DNA from: Siphonodentalium dalli
Taxonomy: Eukaryota > Mollusca > Scaphopoda > Gadilida > Siphonodentaliidae
Assembly (NCBI GenBank): GCA_032622095.1
Contig: CP136065.1
Location: forward strand, 25,863,141 to 25,927,140
Direction: 5' to 3'
Length of the DNA: 64,000 nt
This document shows positions 21,202 through 32,819 of this stretch, one piece after another; position 1 is the first letter of the stretch; each line of letters starts with the position of its first letter. The notes under the pieces were generated by a model that ran no database searches, had not been told where the DNA came from, and worked only from the letters and a program-made list of their open reading frames with translations. A program made the translations under genes and the position numbers.

Positions 21202-24200
21202 CACAGGAGCTTGGAATTTGGTCAAAACCCCTCTTTTATTGGCGGAACCACCACCCGGGACCAAAGGTCACGGAAGGAACGAAACAGAAAATTGTTGCCA
21301 CCTATTTTGAACTCAACTGTATTCCTACAAAAAATATATTTTCACTAAAAACTTTTGGTAACTCTTACACCTTAGATGCCAATCTACAACATTCCATAGG
21401 TATATTTTTCCAGTTCTTCGAAAACCTCACTTTATTTCGGTAATGTATTGTAAATTCACCAACGAACACAAATCTGCGACACCTACATCACCCGTTCTAG
21501 AATCTGAATGACAAATGGCACAAAACCATTTTCCCGGAATAACAAAGTCGGAACGAAATAAAATCGAAACCTAAATTTAAAGCCCGCGAAATTCAAAAAT
21601 ATTTGAAAGTGCGTGCGGTTTTCGAACTTAGGCGCCAGAAAACTTAAATCTGTTTATGTTTGCGTCATACTATGCTCATTTTTGAAGATCTAATCCTGAT
21701 GTTTTGTGCATTTTCCTGAAAATTTCTGTATTTTTCTGTGTCTGCTGTTCTTCATTAGACTGAATGGTAATTTGTACATATATTTCATATTTAATTTATT
21801 TCTATTTATGGCACGACCACCTGGTATTGGTTATTTCTTCTTGTTTTATGTTCGTTATGTACAGGTAGGCCTATATGTACTACTTGACTTTGTAACGCTA
21901 CTGGTTGCAATGATTGGTCATACAGGGACCAAAACTCTCTAGCTCCCTCTCTCTCTCATAGGAGCTTGTGTCGCGCTCCGTTGTATAGGCCTAAAATATC
22001 CATCATATAATAGTAACAGTAATCAACCAACTGATTACTGGTCGAATATCACGAAGTAGAAGAAAAAGATATATAGACTCACGGGGAGGCCTGGTATATA
22101 TGCCTATGCATGAAGCGATTCCTTTGTGCGTTTTGGTGCAGATTCGTTGCCGGAATATCTTAATTATTTCCACATCAAATGCTGTTTTTTACTAGTTCTG
22201 ACGAACAAATATATGTCTTAGTTGATGAGAGAAGACATTTTTCTTGAGTTAGGTAACGATATTGGCCATGCATATATAGAACGAGTGTTTAGTTTCGCGA
22301 AATTCAAATTTGTCTATGTAGGGTACAAAAACTCGCCATTAATATGCCAAATACAGTAACAAAATGTAATAAGATTCTTTAATGTAAGAGCACAAAATTA
22401 ACCTGCGTATTCTTCACAGTATACGTTTTATTTGTGCGTTTGCAAGTTGTATATAATACAAACTGGTTTACCGAATAACTAGTTTATAAATTTGAGTTAG
22501 TGATAAACTCGCTAACATAAATTTTATTTAATAAGCAACTATAAGTATTGTCAACTGTACCGGTACCAGGATCTATAAATAGTATACGTCACTCGTGTGT
22601 CGTAACGAATCAGCACCAAAACTCTCAAAGAATGGCTTTATGCATATGATTATATAGCCTGTGCTCATGAATTGGAAATTCAATTTTTAAATTCAAGACA
22701 GCTAGCCACCATCGGCATTGTTTTAATCAAAATCAAAAATACCAAAAAAATATTAAAAACATTACTTAATGTAACTTTCGCTGATGGGGTCACTGTCACA
22801 AGGCTCCGCGATCCGATCACATTCGTAGCCAGGTTTTTTAATCGATCACAAATGTAGCCAGCTTTTCTATGGCGATCACATTTGTAGCCAGCTTTTCATA
22901 TTCAGGCGAGCCTCAATGAACACGATCAGGTTAATCTAATTTTTCTGAGTTGATGGATGAAAACAACTTGAATTTAGTTTTGATATAAGTTCATTTATAA
23001 CCTGATGTTTCGGATCAATGTCGTTGGAATGCTCGAATTATATTCCAATATAAGTTGATAAACGAAGTCAGTTTTGGAGCATGACGTCGACATTTTAGTC
23101 ACGAACGTGATGACGTCATATTTCGGGCAATATAAACCACGAATTAGAAAAGCTGACTACGAATGTGATCGCCGGTGAAATAAGCTGGTACACTGGCTAC
23201 GAATGTGACCGTCACTGACCGGAGTCTTGTGACAATGACCCCATCGGCGTAACTTTCTTTTTCGATGAAACGAGTGGCTGAAATCCGACGGCGGCCATGT
23301 TTCTATGACTAATTACACGACGATCGCACCAATGTTACAGTCTCTAGCAATGATTCGTTCTCATTTTGATACCAATGTCATGACCCATGAACAATTTAAC
23401 GATGATCGGTTCATCGACATAGGCCTAGGCTTTAGACAGTGTTATTGATTTAATTATATATGCGGTGTTGTCGCTGAAATCCGACGGCGGCCATGTTTCT
23501 TTGAGAATTCACAGCAAAATGACTCGTTCCCATCTATATGTCAATGTCAACCTCTGTGACAAATTTAATTATGATCGGACCAACAGTGCGACCTCTTGCC
23601 CACGGTGCTAAATGATGCAATTTTGAAATCCAAGATGGCTGTTGGCGGCCATTTTTTTTCATGCAAATAAGCCCAAAATGACTCGATGTTGTCTATATAT
23701 CAATGTCATGATCGATGAACAATTTCGTGATGATATAGGAGCATCGACACAGGCTCTAGGCTGTGTAATTGATTAAGATTTATCTAGTATTATATCACTT
23801 AAATCCACGATGGCTGCAAGTGGCCATGTTTTTATGCAAATGAGCCCAAAATAATTCGTTCCCATCTAGACGCCAATGTTATCATCCATCAAAAAGTTCA
23901 TGATGATCAGTGCATCGGTACGGTCATGTAATAAACATGTAATCAGCAGCTATGTTCGAAATTATAAACGGTACTTTCATGCTATCCGTCTCCGGATCAT
24001 AGTTTTAAAGTTTCCGCATATTTTGGTACCAGTTCCGCTACTCAGATTCTAGAACGGGTGATGTAGGTGTCGCAGATTTGTGTTCGTTGGTGAATTTACA
24101 ATACATTACCGAAATAAAGTGAGGTTTTCGAAGAACTGGAAAAATATACCTATGGAATGTTGTAGATTGACATCTAAGGTGTAAGAGGTACCAAAAGTTT

Positions 24201-24347
24201 TTAGTGAAAATATATTTTTTGTAGGAATACAGTTGAGTTCAAAATAGGTGGCAACAATTTTCTGTTTCGTTCCTTCCGTGACCTTTGGTCCCGGGTGGTG
24301 GTTCCGCCAATAAAAGAGGGGTTTTGACCAAATTCCAAGCTCCTGTG
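21202..24347. mobile_element. 3.1-kb transposon with long (about 307-bp) inverted repeats
   Basis: The left arm 21202-21508 (CACAGGAGCTTGGAATTTGG...) and right arm 24042-24347 are inverted and close to identical by eye. A 7-bp direct repeat ATGTACC flanks them at 21195-21201 and 24348-24354. The interior holds a nested element (22780-23248) and a run of diverged blocks with GCGGCCATGTTTCT (about 23270-23930). An open frame crossing the left arm has no family features and is broken in the right arm, so it is not supported as a gene. The superfamily is undecided. Confidence 0.75.
22780..23248. mobile_element. Nested 469-bp MULE-like MITE
   Basis: The termini GCTGATGGGGTCACTGTCAC and GTGACAATGACCCCATCGGC are inverted matches, and a perfect 9-bp duplication GTAACTTTC flanks them (22771-22779 and 23249-23257). 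The left half has three direct repeats of GATCACATTYGTAGCCAG, about 30 bp apart, and the right half has inverted counterparts (CTGGCTACGAATGTGA). A 9-bp duplication suggests a Mutator-like mobiliser. It inserted into the interior of the 3.1-kb element. Confidence 0.8.
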
Positions 24348-24354
24348 ATGTACC

Positions 24355-25809
24355 ATACTGTGTAGTTTCACACCTAATCGGTATAAGTTACACTGGACTT
24401 CTGTCAACTTCAGACTGCTATCATCACGGGCATCTTGCGATATATGCATGCATCATTGAAGGATGAATCCGATAGTAATGATATATATAATATTTCAAAC
24501 TATTTTCTATTCTATTCTACAGGTTATATGAATATATTGACAAATGCAGCAATGTCTGAGACTTGAGTCATGTCGAAATAAACAATTTATATTTTAACCC
24601 TTTCAAGTTTAAATAACCAATGGATGCTCCCATTCAGTTATATGAAAGCATGCATAGGAATAGTCTAATCCACATTGAGATGTTCAGATAATATAACTAC
24701 ATGTACCATGCAGTGTCCATGCGCATATGCCGGTAATGCGGTTTAGTTCTTTGCGATTCACAGTACAGTTGTGCTTGACATATAAGCCCATGCACACAGC
24801 TCAGCCATATTACAATTCCAGTGGCAGAGTTTTTTTCATGTGGCTGACATTAGGATAATATGGCTAGTGGCGGCTTGTGGCCAATATGGCTGGCGGCAGC
24901 TTGCGATGGCGGCTTCGGGCTCTACTGTCTACTGTCAAAACTGACCATGGCTCAGTGCTGTTACCCTCTGTCACTCATCTCAGCTAATTATTTGCTCAAA
25001 ATCATGATTCATCTTCCCATGGTACTCTCTTCCAGAATTGAGTTATAAAAGTCTGTCAGTGCCCAAATTACCCAAGGGTGACAATTTAATTGAAATTGCT
25101 GAATGTTGGGTCAATTAATTGAGCCAATATGTTTAAGGCTTAACCAAAGCAGTCCAATATGGCCTCCAGGGATATGTTTATCAAATTTTAAAATTGGTAG
25201 AAAAGTATCAAAAATGTCACAAAATTCGCAGAAAACAACTTGCAATATTACCATATGTAGTAAATAACACTATACTGGTACAGATTAAAAAAATTATGTG
25301 GCACTTACTTACCAACCAAAATCTGACTTTGTGCGCATGTACAGACATAAGTCAGATAATTTCCATAAGAGAAATTATATTTTGATTCAGGAAAACTCCA
25401 TAAGAAATGCTTTGTTGTACATGTACATGTACATGTATGTGAGGGTATGAGTTTTGACTCAACTTTAACAGAAAGTAAACAGCCATGTTTGGTTCCGACT
25501 GGTAGTGGTTTGTTTAAAGTATTATACAGAAGGCCAAGTCATCTGTAATATTTGACCAGGGAATGCTTAGATGCCCACAGAATCTTTTGATGGATTAATA
25601 GGCAAGGAGTCTAGTCTATAGTTACCTGTTAGAGTGTCAATGTGAATATTTATCAATTTCCCCCATCCCAAAAGCAAAAATAAGTCGGTTAATAAGCTCA
25701 ACGTTGGTATAGATCGTGCTGCAGAATGAATTAATTCAAGTTTTTACCCAATGCTTGGCTCATTTTCAATACACATGGATCTACTATATTGCATGGGACC
25801 GTGATTACA
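24355..25809. other. Non-genic intron sequence with ACATGTA microsatellite
   Basis: No exon is supported. GTACATGTACATGTACATGT lies at about 25418-25437. GGCGGC/GGCTTG-rich sequence near 24860-24915 produces short alanine-rich frames that are compositional. It belongs to UPF0728 intron 2. Confidence 0.4.
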
Positions 25810-25839
25810 CTATTATAGGGACATGACAATCTGCGGGAT

Positions 25840-26255
25840 GGGATGGGATATGGGACAAAACGACAATCTGCGGGACAGAATTTCAAATTGCGTGGGACGG
25901 CCTATATCTCGAGGAATACAGGGCGTAAGGGGCTCATTTTGGTGTCTAACGAAAGGCACACGTTCGCCCTATCCAAACATATTAACCCCGCCACTAACCA
26001 AACACCAGAAGTTGCATTATTTGATCGACAACTGACCTAACATGGGGTGGAATTTGGGATAGCATGACAATCTGCGGGACAGGATTTTCAAATTGCGTGG
26101 GACGGCCGATAGCTCGAGGAATACAGCGCATAGAGGGCTACTTTTGGTGTCTAACGAAAGGCCCACATTCGCCCTATCCACACATATTAACCCCGCCACT
26201 GACCGGACACCGGAAGTTACATTATCCGGTCGACAACTGACCTAACATAAAATGC
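25840..26255. repeat. Direct duplication inside the left foldback arm
   Basis: Two head-to-tail copies of about 215 bp begin at about 25860 and 26065. Each contains GACAATCTGCGGGACAG, CAAATTGCGTGGGACGGCC, CTCGAGGAATACAG, GGTGTCTAACGAAAGGC, CGCCCTATCC and CGACAACTGACCTAACAT. The inverted copies lie in the right arm at about 30050-30470. The outer copies are about 90% similar to the inner ones, so duplication came before the arms became symmetrical, or the arms are being homogenised. Confidence 0.75.
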
Positions 26256-26794
26256 CACAAACACGAAAAACTGCGTTCGACATTAATGTTTAGAATTTAG
26301 ATTTCTCGATGAATACACTAGCAAACAACAAGTTTTAGGTATCAAATAACGCAGTGGAATACTGTGCATTCGTTTTTAGCTACAATATGGCTGTTTTAGT
26401 GCGAATATTGTAATGGCGAACACGCAAACACGCTCCGATAAAACAGCTAAAAATAGACTCGATGTTTACAATTACAGGATCGATTTCAGCCGGTATATTC
26501 AATATAATGGGGCGTATAGTATATCAAAATGTAGAATTAGACACAGGGAATGCATTTGTTTCCAAATGGGTCCACCAGGCGGTGAAATTGTTGCAGAAAT
26601 TCGCTCCAAGATATTCTCACTTATTTTTATTTCAGTTGTGACTAAAAGCCCAGATGCCGGAGCCCAGCGAATAAAAGCCAAGTTACAAAATAGATCAACT
26701 GGTTTGAACGAATGAATATGTCAATGGTAAGACTATTCAAAAGAATATTCAAATCAAATAGTGTTTATAGACTTAAAAACTTATGTGTCCGCCA

Positions 26795-27105
26795 TTCATA
26801 TGCGGTGGAGGTTCTCATATTATCTGCCAGTCATACGCGGGGGAGGTTCTCATATGAACATATTATCTGCCGGTCATATGCGGTGGAGGTTCATATTATC
26901 CGCCGGTCATACGCGAGGGAAGTTCTCATATTATCCTCCGGTCATACGCGGGGGAGGTTCTGATATGAACATATTATCTGCCGGTCATACGCGGTGGAGG
27001 TTCATATTATCCACCGGTCATACGCGAGGGAGGTTCTCATATTATCCTCTGGTCATACGTTGGGGAGGTTCTCGTATGAACATATTATCCGCCGGTCATA
27101 TCCTC
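26795..27105. repeat. Left minisatellite array of the foldback element
   Basis: About eight units of 33, 35 and 43 bp have the sequence GGTCATACGCG plus a GGAGGTTC...ATATTATC core. The 43-bp form differs from the 33-bp form by an extra 10-bp TTCATATGAG-type insert. Polarity is opposite to the right array. Long open frames across it are artefacts, because 33 and 35+43 are multiples of three. Confidence 0.85.
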
Positions 27106-29510
27106 CCTCGGGTGTGACCGGTGGATAATATGAGAACCTCCCTCGCATATGACCGGCAGATAATATGTTCATATGAGAACCTCCACCGCGTATGACCAGT
27201 GGATAATATGAACCTCCACCGCGTATGACCGGCAGATAATATGTTCATATGAGAACCTCCACCGCGTATGACCGAAGGATAATATGTTCATATGAGAACC
27301 TCCACTGCATATGACCGGCGGATAATATGTTCATATGAGAACCTCCCCTACGTATGACCGGTGGATAATATGAACCTCCACCGTGTATGCCCGGCAGATA
27401 ATATGTTCATATCAGAACGTCCCCCACCTATGACCGAAGGATAATATGAGAACTTCCCTCGCGTATGACCGGTGGATAATATGAACCTCCACCACGTATG
27501 ACCGGCGGATAATATGTTCATATGAGAACCTCCACCGTGTATGACCGGCGGATAATATGTTCATATGAGAACCTCCACTGCGTATGACCAGCGGATAATA
27601 TGTTCATATGAGAACCTCCCTTACGTATGACCGGTGGATAATATGAACCTCCACCGTGTATGACCGGCGGATAATATGTTCATATCAGAACCTCCCCCAC
27701 ATATGACCGAAGGATAATATGAGAACTTCCCTCGCGTATGATCGGCGGATAACATGAACCTCCACCGCGTATGACCGGCGGATAATATGTTCATATGAGA
27801 ACTTCCCCAACATATGACCGGAGGATAATATGAGAACCTCCCTCGCTTATGACCGGTGGATAATATGAGAACCTCCCTCGCGTATGACCGGCAGATAATA
27901 TGAACCTCCACCGCGTATGACCGGCGGATAATATGTTCATATGAGAACCTCCCCAACGTATGACCGGAGGATAATATGAGAACCTCCCTCGCGTATGACC
28001 GGTGGATAATATGAGAACCTCCCTCGCGTATGACCGGCGGATAATATGAACCTCCACCGCGTATGACCGGCGGATAATATGTTCATATCAGAACCTCCCC
28101 CACATATGATCGGAGGATAATATGAGAACTTCCCTCGCGTATGACCGGCAGATAATATGAACCTCCACCGCATATGACCGGCGGATAATATGTTCATATG
28201 AGAACTTCCACCGCGTATGACCAGTGGATAATATGAACCTCCACTCCGTATGACCGGCGAATAATATGTTCATATCAGAACCTCCCCCATGTATGACCGG
28301 AGGATAATATGAGAACCTCCCTCGCGTATGACCGGCGGATAATATGAACCTCCACCGCGTATGACCGGCAGATAATATGTTCATATGAGAACCTCCCCTA
28401 TGTATGACCGGAGGCTAATATGAGAACCTCCCTCGCGTATGACTGGTGGATAATATGAGAACCTCCCTCGTGTATGACCGGCGGATAATATGTTCATATG
28501 AGAACCTCCACCGCGTATGACCGGCAGATAATATGTTCATATGAGAACCTCCCCTACGTATGACCGGTGGATAATATGAACCTCCACCGTGTATGACCGG
28601 CGGATAATATGTTCATATTTAGAACCTCCCCCTCATATGACCGAAGGATAATATGAGAACTTCCCTCGTGTATGATCGGCGGATAATATGAACCTCCACC
28701 GCGTATGACCGGCGGATAATATGTTCATATGAGAACCTCCCCAACGTATGACCGGAGGATAATATGAGAACATCCCTCGCGTATGACCGGTGGATAATAT
28801 GAGAACCTCCCTCGCGCATGACCGGCGGATAATATGAACCTCCACCGTGTATGACCGGCAGATAATATGTTCATATCAGAACCTCCCCCACATATGATCA
28901 GAGGATAATATGAGAACTTCCCTCGCGTATGACTGGCGGATAATATGAACCTCCACCGCGTATGACTGGTGGATAATATTTTCATATGAGAACCTCCACC
29001 GCGTATGACCGGTGGATAATATGAACCTCCACCGCGTATGACCGGCGAATAATATGTTCATATCGGAACCTCCCCCACGTATGACCGGAGGATAATATGA
29101 GAACCTCCCTCGCGTATAACCAGTGGATAATATGAGAACCTCCCTCAGATATGAGAACCTCCCTCGCGTATAACCGGTGGAAAATATGAGAACCTCCCTC
29201 GCGTATGACCGGCGGTTAATATGTTCATATGAGAACCTCCCCATCGTATGACCGGAGGATAATATGAGAACCTCCCTCGTGTATGACCGGTGGATAATAT
29301 GAACCTCCACCGCGTATGACCGGCAGATAATATGTTCATATCAGAACTTCCCCCGTGTATGACTGGAGGATAATAAGAAAACTTCCCTCGCGTATGACCG
29401 GTGGATAATATGAACCTCCACCGTGTATGACCGGCAGATAATATGTTCATATTAGAACCTCCCCCGCGTATTACTGGCAGATAATATGAAAACTTCACCG
29501 CATATATGAA
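27106..29510. repeat. Right minisatellite array of the foldback element, about 65 units
   Basis: Units read GTATGACCGGCGGATAATAT followed by GAACCTCCACCGC (33 bp), GAGAACCTCCCTCGC (35 bp) or GTTCATATGAGAACCTCC plus CACCGC (43 bp). The three forms alternate in higher-order groups, such as 43-35-33, repeated several times with base changes. The array is about eight times longer than the left array, so the element is asymmetrical only in array length. Overlapping minus-strand frames here are shadows of the repeat, not genes. Confidence 0.9.
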
Positions 29511-30641
29511 TGGCGGACACATAAGTTTTTAAGTCTATAAACACTATTTGATTTGAATATTCTTTTGAATAGTCTTACCATTGAAATATTCATTCGTTCA
29601 AACCAGTTGATCTATTTTGTAACTTGGCTTTTAGTCGCTGGGCTCCGGCATCTGGGCTTTTAGTCACAACTGAAATAAAAATAAGTGCGAATATCTTGGA
29701 GCGAATTTCTGCAACAATTTCACCGCCTGGTGGACCCATTTGGAAAAAAATACATTCCCTGTGTCTAATTCTACATTTTGATATACTATACGCCCCATTA
29801 TATTGAATATACCGGCTGAAATCGATCCTGTAATTGTAAACATCGAGTCTGTTTTTAGCTGTTTTATCTGAGCGTGTTTGCGTGTTCGCCATTACAATAT
29901 TCGCACTAAAACAGCCATATTGTAGCTAAAAACGAATGCACAGTATTCCACTGCGTTATTTGATACCTAAAACTTGTTGTTTGCTAGTGTATTCATCGAG
30001 AAATCTAAATTCTAAACATTAATGTCGAACGCAGTTTTTCGTGTTTGTGGCATTTTATGTTAGGTCAGTTGTCGACCGGATAATGTAACTTCCGGTGTCC
30101 GGGTAGTGGCGGGGTTAATATGTGTGGATAGGGCGAATGTGGGCCTTTCGTTAGACACCAAAAGTAGCCCTCTATGCGCTGTATTCCTCGAGCTATCGGC
30201 CGTCCCACGCAATTTGAAAATCCTGTCCCGCAGATTGTCATGCTATCCCAAATTCCACCCCATGTTAGGTCAGTTGTCGATCAAATAATGCAACTTCTGG
30301 TGTTTGGTTAGTGGCGAGGTTAATATGTTTGGATAGGGCGAACGTGTGCCTTTCGTTAGACACCAAAATGAGCCCCTTACGCCCTGTATTCCTCGAGATA
30401 TAGGCCATCCCATGCAATTTGAAATTCTGTCCCGCAGATTGTCGTTTTGTCCCATATCCCATCCCATCCCGCAGATTGTCATGTCCCCTATTATATCGCT
30501 TTCGGCTGAAAAAACAAAATTTGCACACAAAAACAAATCCCTGGCAACCTGTCTGGAAAATTTTCCCAATGCTATCGGAAAATAGAGAAGAAGTTTTTTG
30601 TTTTGGTCTTACAGAGTTTGTTGTTTCTTCTATAATTTCAG

Positions 30642-30706
30642 GCAGTGACGGAGAATTAGATGACATATGCAAGGAAGCACTGAAATCTGTTAAAACAGCA
30701 TTCTAG
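30642..30706 (+). CDS. UPF0728 protein (C10orf53-like), coding exon 3 of 3
   Basis: The acceptor TATAATTTCAG ends at 30641. The exon completes Gly72 and encodes SDGELDDICKEALKSVKTAF before TAG at 30704. Length and ending agree with the family, whose C terminus is a short amphipathic helix after a GxDG(E/K)LD motif. Only 154 bp separate it from the end of the foldback transposon (30487), so the branch point and acceptor are intact but the transposon lies almost against them. Confidence 0.88.
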
Positions 30707-32290
30707 CAGATAATGGTCATCTCTATGAACCAAGGGCATCAGTCCTGACTATCTGTGATATGAACGGTTGCAATTTCTTTCATCAGCATTATTCACCATG
30801 ACAAAAGTATTTTATCGGCAACGAAAGCTAATGTGATATTTAAAAAATTTATGTATATTAATGAAGTTGTTTTTGTTAATCTTTTACTTTCTTGATTGTG
30901 ACATGAGTTTACCTTGTTACTTGGTCAAGGTCGACATTGCTTCATCCACATTTAACCCACTCATGATGGGAGCTGCACTGGTGCAGCATTAAATATCAAT
31001 CATGTGCCGGTGCATTCTCTTGTATTTGCGAGTCTCCCATAGGCAGGGCTTGAAATTTCTACTTGTCACATTGGACAAGAATTATTTCTTACCTGTCGCA
31101 TGAGAATGTTGCCTTGCATACCCTTATACCGGTATGTGGGATTATATATATTATATAACATGTCTTTGAGGATTTGAGGAGTGGACAGATGAATTTATTT
31201 CATTCTATATGAATAATACTGATAGACAACAGGTACGATAAATCCCAGCAAATCAATATGAAAATATAACTCATAAGAAGATTTCTCAATTCGACATAGA
31301 TATTTATCTATAATTAAAACAAAGATTGAATATAAACTCGTGGAGTCACAGGTGACATGTATCACAAGAATCTAGTTGTCTCCCAGAAGCAGTGACCTGT
31401 CATGGACAGGTGTGCATTTTAATCCCTACCCATAGGGGAGCCTCACATATATAAGACAATGCACTAGCTTACAAGGTCTCTTATACATGTATATGCGAGG
31501 CTCCCTATGGGAGACTCGCATATATAAGTGAAAGCATTTGCACAGGGTTTTCGCAATATTTCAGGAAGCTCCAGTCATGGAAGGGTTTACACTCTAAAGA
31601 TTCACCCATAAAGTTATCAAAGAACTAGGACAATTTTTGACATACTAGTATGCACAGTTTGATAATGGTTAATTAGCTGACCAGACCTGTTAAGTTTCGC
31701 AGATTGTCTGTGAGTCTCCCGGATAGCCACAGGATGTTATAACAAAAAAGTTTCCAAAAAAAAAATAAATTCATTATTTTGTTTTAACAATATATTTTTT
31801 TTCACAACTTTTAAATGTTTTTTTTACCAATATATCCATATATACATATTGAACATGAGCTCAAAATATATGTCTACTGTGTGAATAATAATAAATAATC
31901 AATTTTTAAGGGTTATTTTCTAAAAACAATTTGGCAAGCCAACATGACACATACACATGTACCTGCCACAAAAATCTCCCTGATTGCCATTTTTAAAACT
32001 TAACAGGACTCCAGTTGACAGAAAATGAAGCTGTCAGCACAGTGGTCAGCATGAAACATATTCTAAAATTAGTGTTCTTTTTCCATGTTAGTTGGAGAAC
32101 TTCATTGGAACAAGCCTGTGTACATCTGGCTCAACATTTAAGTCAACCAGGATACAACCAAAGACATGTTTCTCTTTTATTAATCTAACTTTCCCTGAGC
32201 CTATAAATGTATTGACTATGGTAGTAATGTGTTACTTTGTTTGCCTCAGTTAAATTCATTTAAAGCTGAAATGGTCATTATCCCATGGTT
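30707..32290. other. UPF0728 3' region and non-genic sequence with related hairpins
   Basis: No further exon is seen. ATTAAA at about 30988 could serve as a polyadenylation signal. At 31424-31530 inverted segments around CCCATAGGGGAGCCTCACAT and TATATGCGAGGCTCCCTATG resemble the hairpins inside the 392-bp piggyBac-like MITEs. A further partial copy (GTGCATTCTCTTGTATTTGC) is at about 31011. Confidence 0.45.
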
Positions 32291-32298
32291 ACTTATAT

Positions 32299-32812
32299 AT
32301 TATGGGCAGCCAAATTAACATACCGTATACTCATATATTTGGAGATATCTCTAAATATTTGAAGATATCTCTTAATATTTGGAGATATCTCTAAATGATT
32401 TGGAGATATCTCTAAATGATTTGGAGATATCTCTAAATGAATTGAAGATATCTCTAAATGATTTAGAGATATCTCTAAATGAATTGAAGATATCTCTAAT
32501 TCATTTATGGATAAGTACGACAAATCAAATTTACTTCTCCTTAAATGCTTTTGTGGATATCTCTAAATGATTTGAAGAGATCTTCAAATATTTTGGAGAT
32601 ATCTTCAAATATTTGGAGATATCTCTAAATGTTTAGAGATATCTTCAAATGGATTGATGTCCTAAATAATTAAGGTATGATTTGAAGAGCTCTCCAAATG
32701 ATTTAGAGATATCTCTAAATATTTAGAGATATCTTCAAATGATTAGAAATATCTCCAAATATTTGGAGATATCATCAAATATTTGAGTATATGTTAATTT
32801 GGCTGCCCATAA
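32299..32812. mobile_element. MITE filled with GAGATATCTC palindromes
   Basis: The left end reads ATATTATGGGCAGCCAAATTAACATA and the right end is its inverse, probably inserted at TA. Between them are about 20 copies of a loose unit of the type GATATCTCTAAATGATTTGG, in which the core GAGATATCTC is itself a palindrome. The element can fold in many alternative ways. Open frames through it (repeats of LEISLNDLEISLN type) are products of the repeat and are not supported as genes. Confidence 0.75.
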
Positions 32813-32819
32813 TATATGG

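Larger units (their letters stand above)
25818..30487. mobile_element. 4.67-kb foldback transposon with 8-bp target duplication
   Basis: A perfect 8-bp duplication, CTATTATA, flanks the element (25810-25817 and 30488-30495). The termini are GGGACATGACAATCTGCGGG and its inverse. Each arm has about 0.98 kb of single-copy-type sequence (25818-26795 and 29511-30487), nearly identical and inverted. The arms continue into minisatellite arrays of opposite polarity that meet near 27105. The outer 440 bp of each arm is itself a direct duplication of about 215 bp. This layout, long inverted repeats that end in tandem arrays with little or no unique centre, is that of foldback elements. No transposase is present. 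An 8-bp duplication suggests a hAT- or P-type mobiliser. It lies 154 bp upstream of UPF0728 exon 3. Confidence 0.85.

Noticed and set aside
26795-29510. CRISPR-like array of 33-43-bp repeats
   Set aside because: Animal DNA, no unique spacers between repeats, and the array is part of an inverted-repeat transposon.
26712-29522. Many overlapping open frames (ILSAGHTRWRF-type repeats) as a repeat protein
   Set aside because: They arise because 33-bp units and 35+43-bp pairs are multiples of three. Similar frames are open in several registers and both arrays, with no start context or splice support.
26413-29892. A 100-codon frame (MANTQTRSDKTAKN...) found in both arms of the foldback element
   Set aside because: The two copies are mirror images because the arms are inverted copies of each other. 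Conservation reflects the repeat; there is no known domain and the frame overlaps a plausible non-coding arm. Kept as possible but not called.
32293-32570. LEISLNDLEISLN repeat proteins on both strands
   Set aside because: Direct translation of the GAGATATCTC-iterated MITE; both strands are open because the unit is palindromic.
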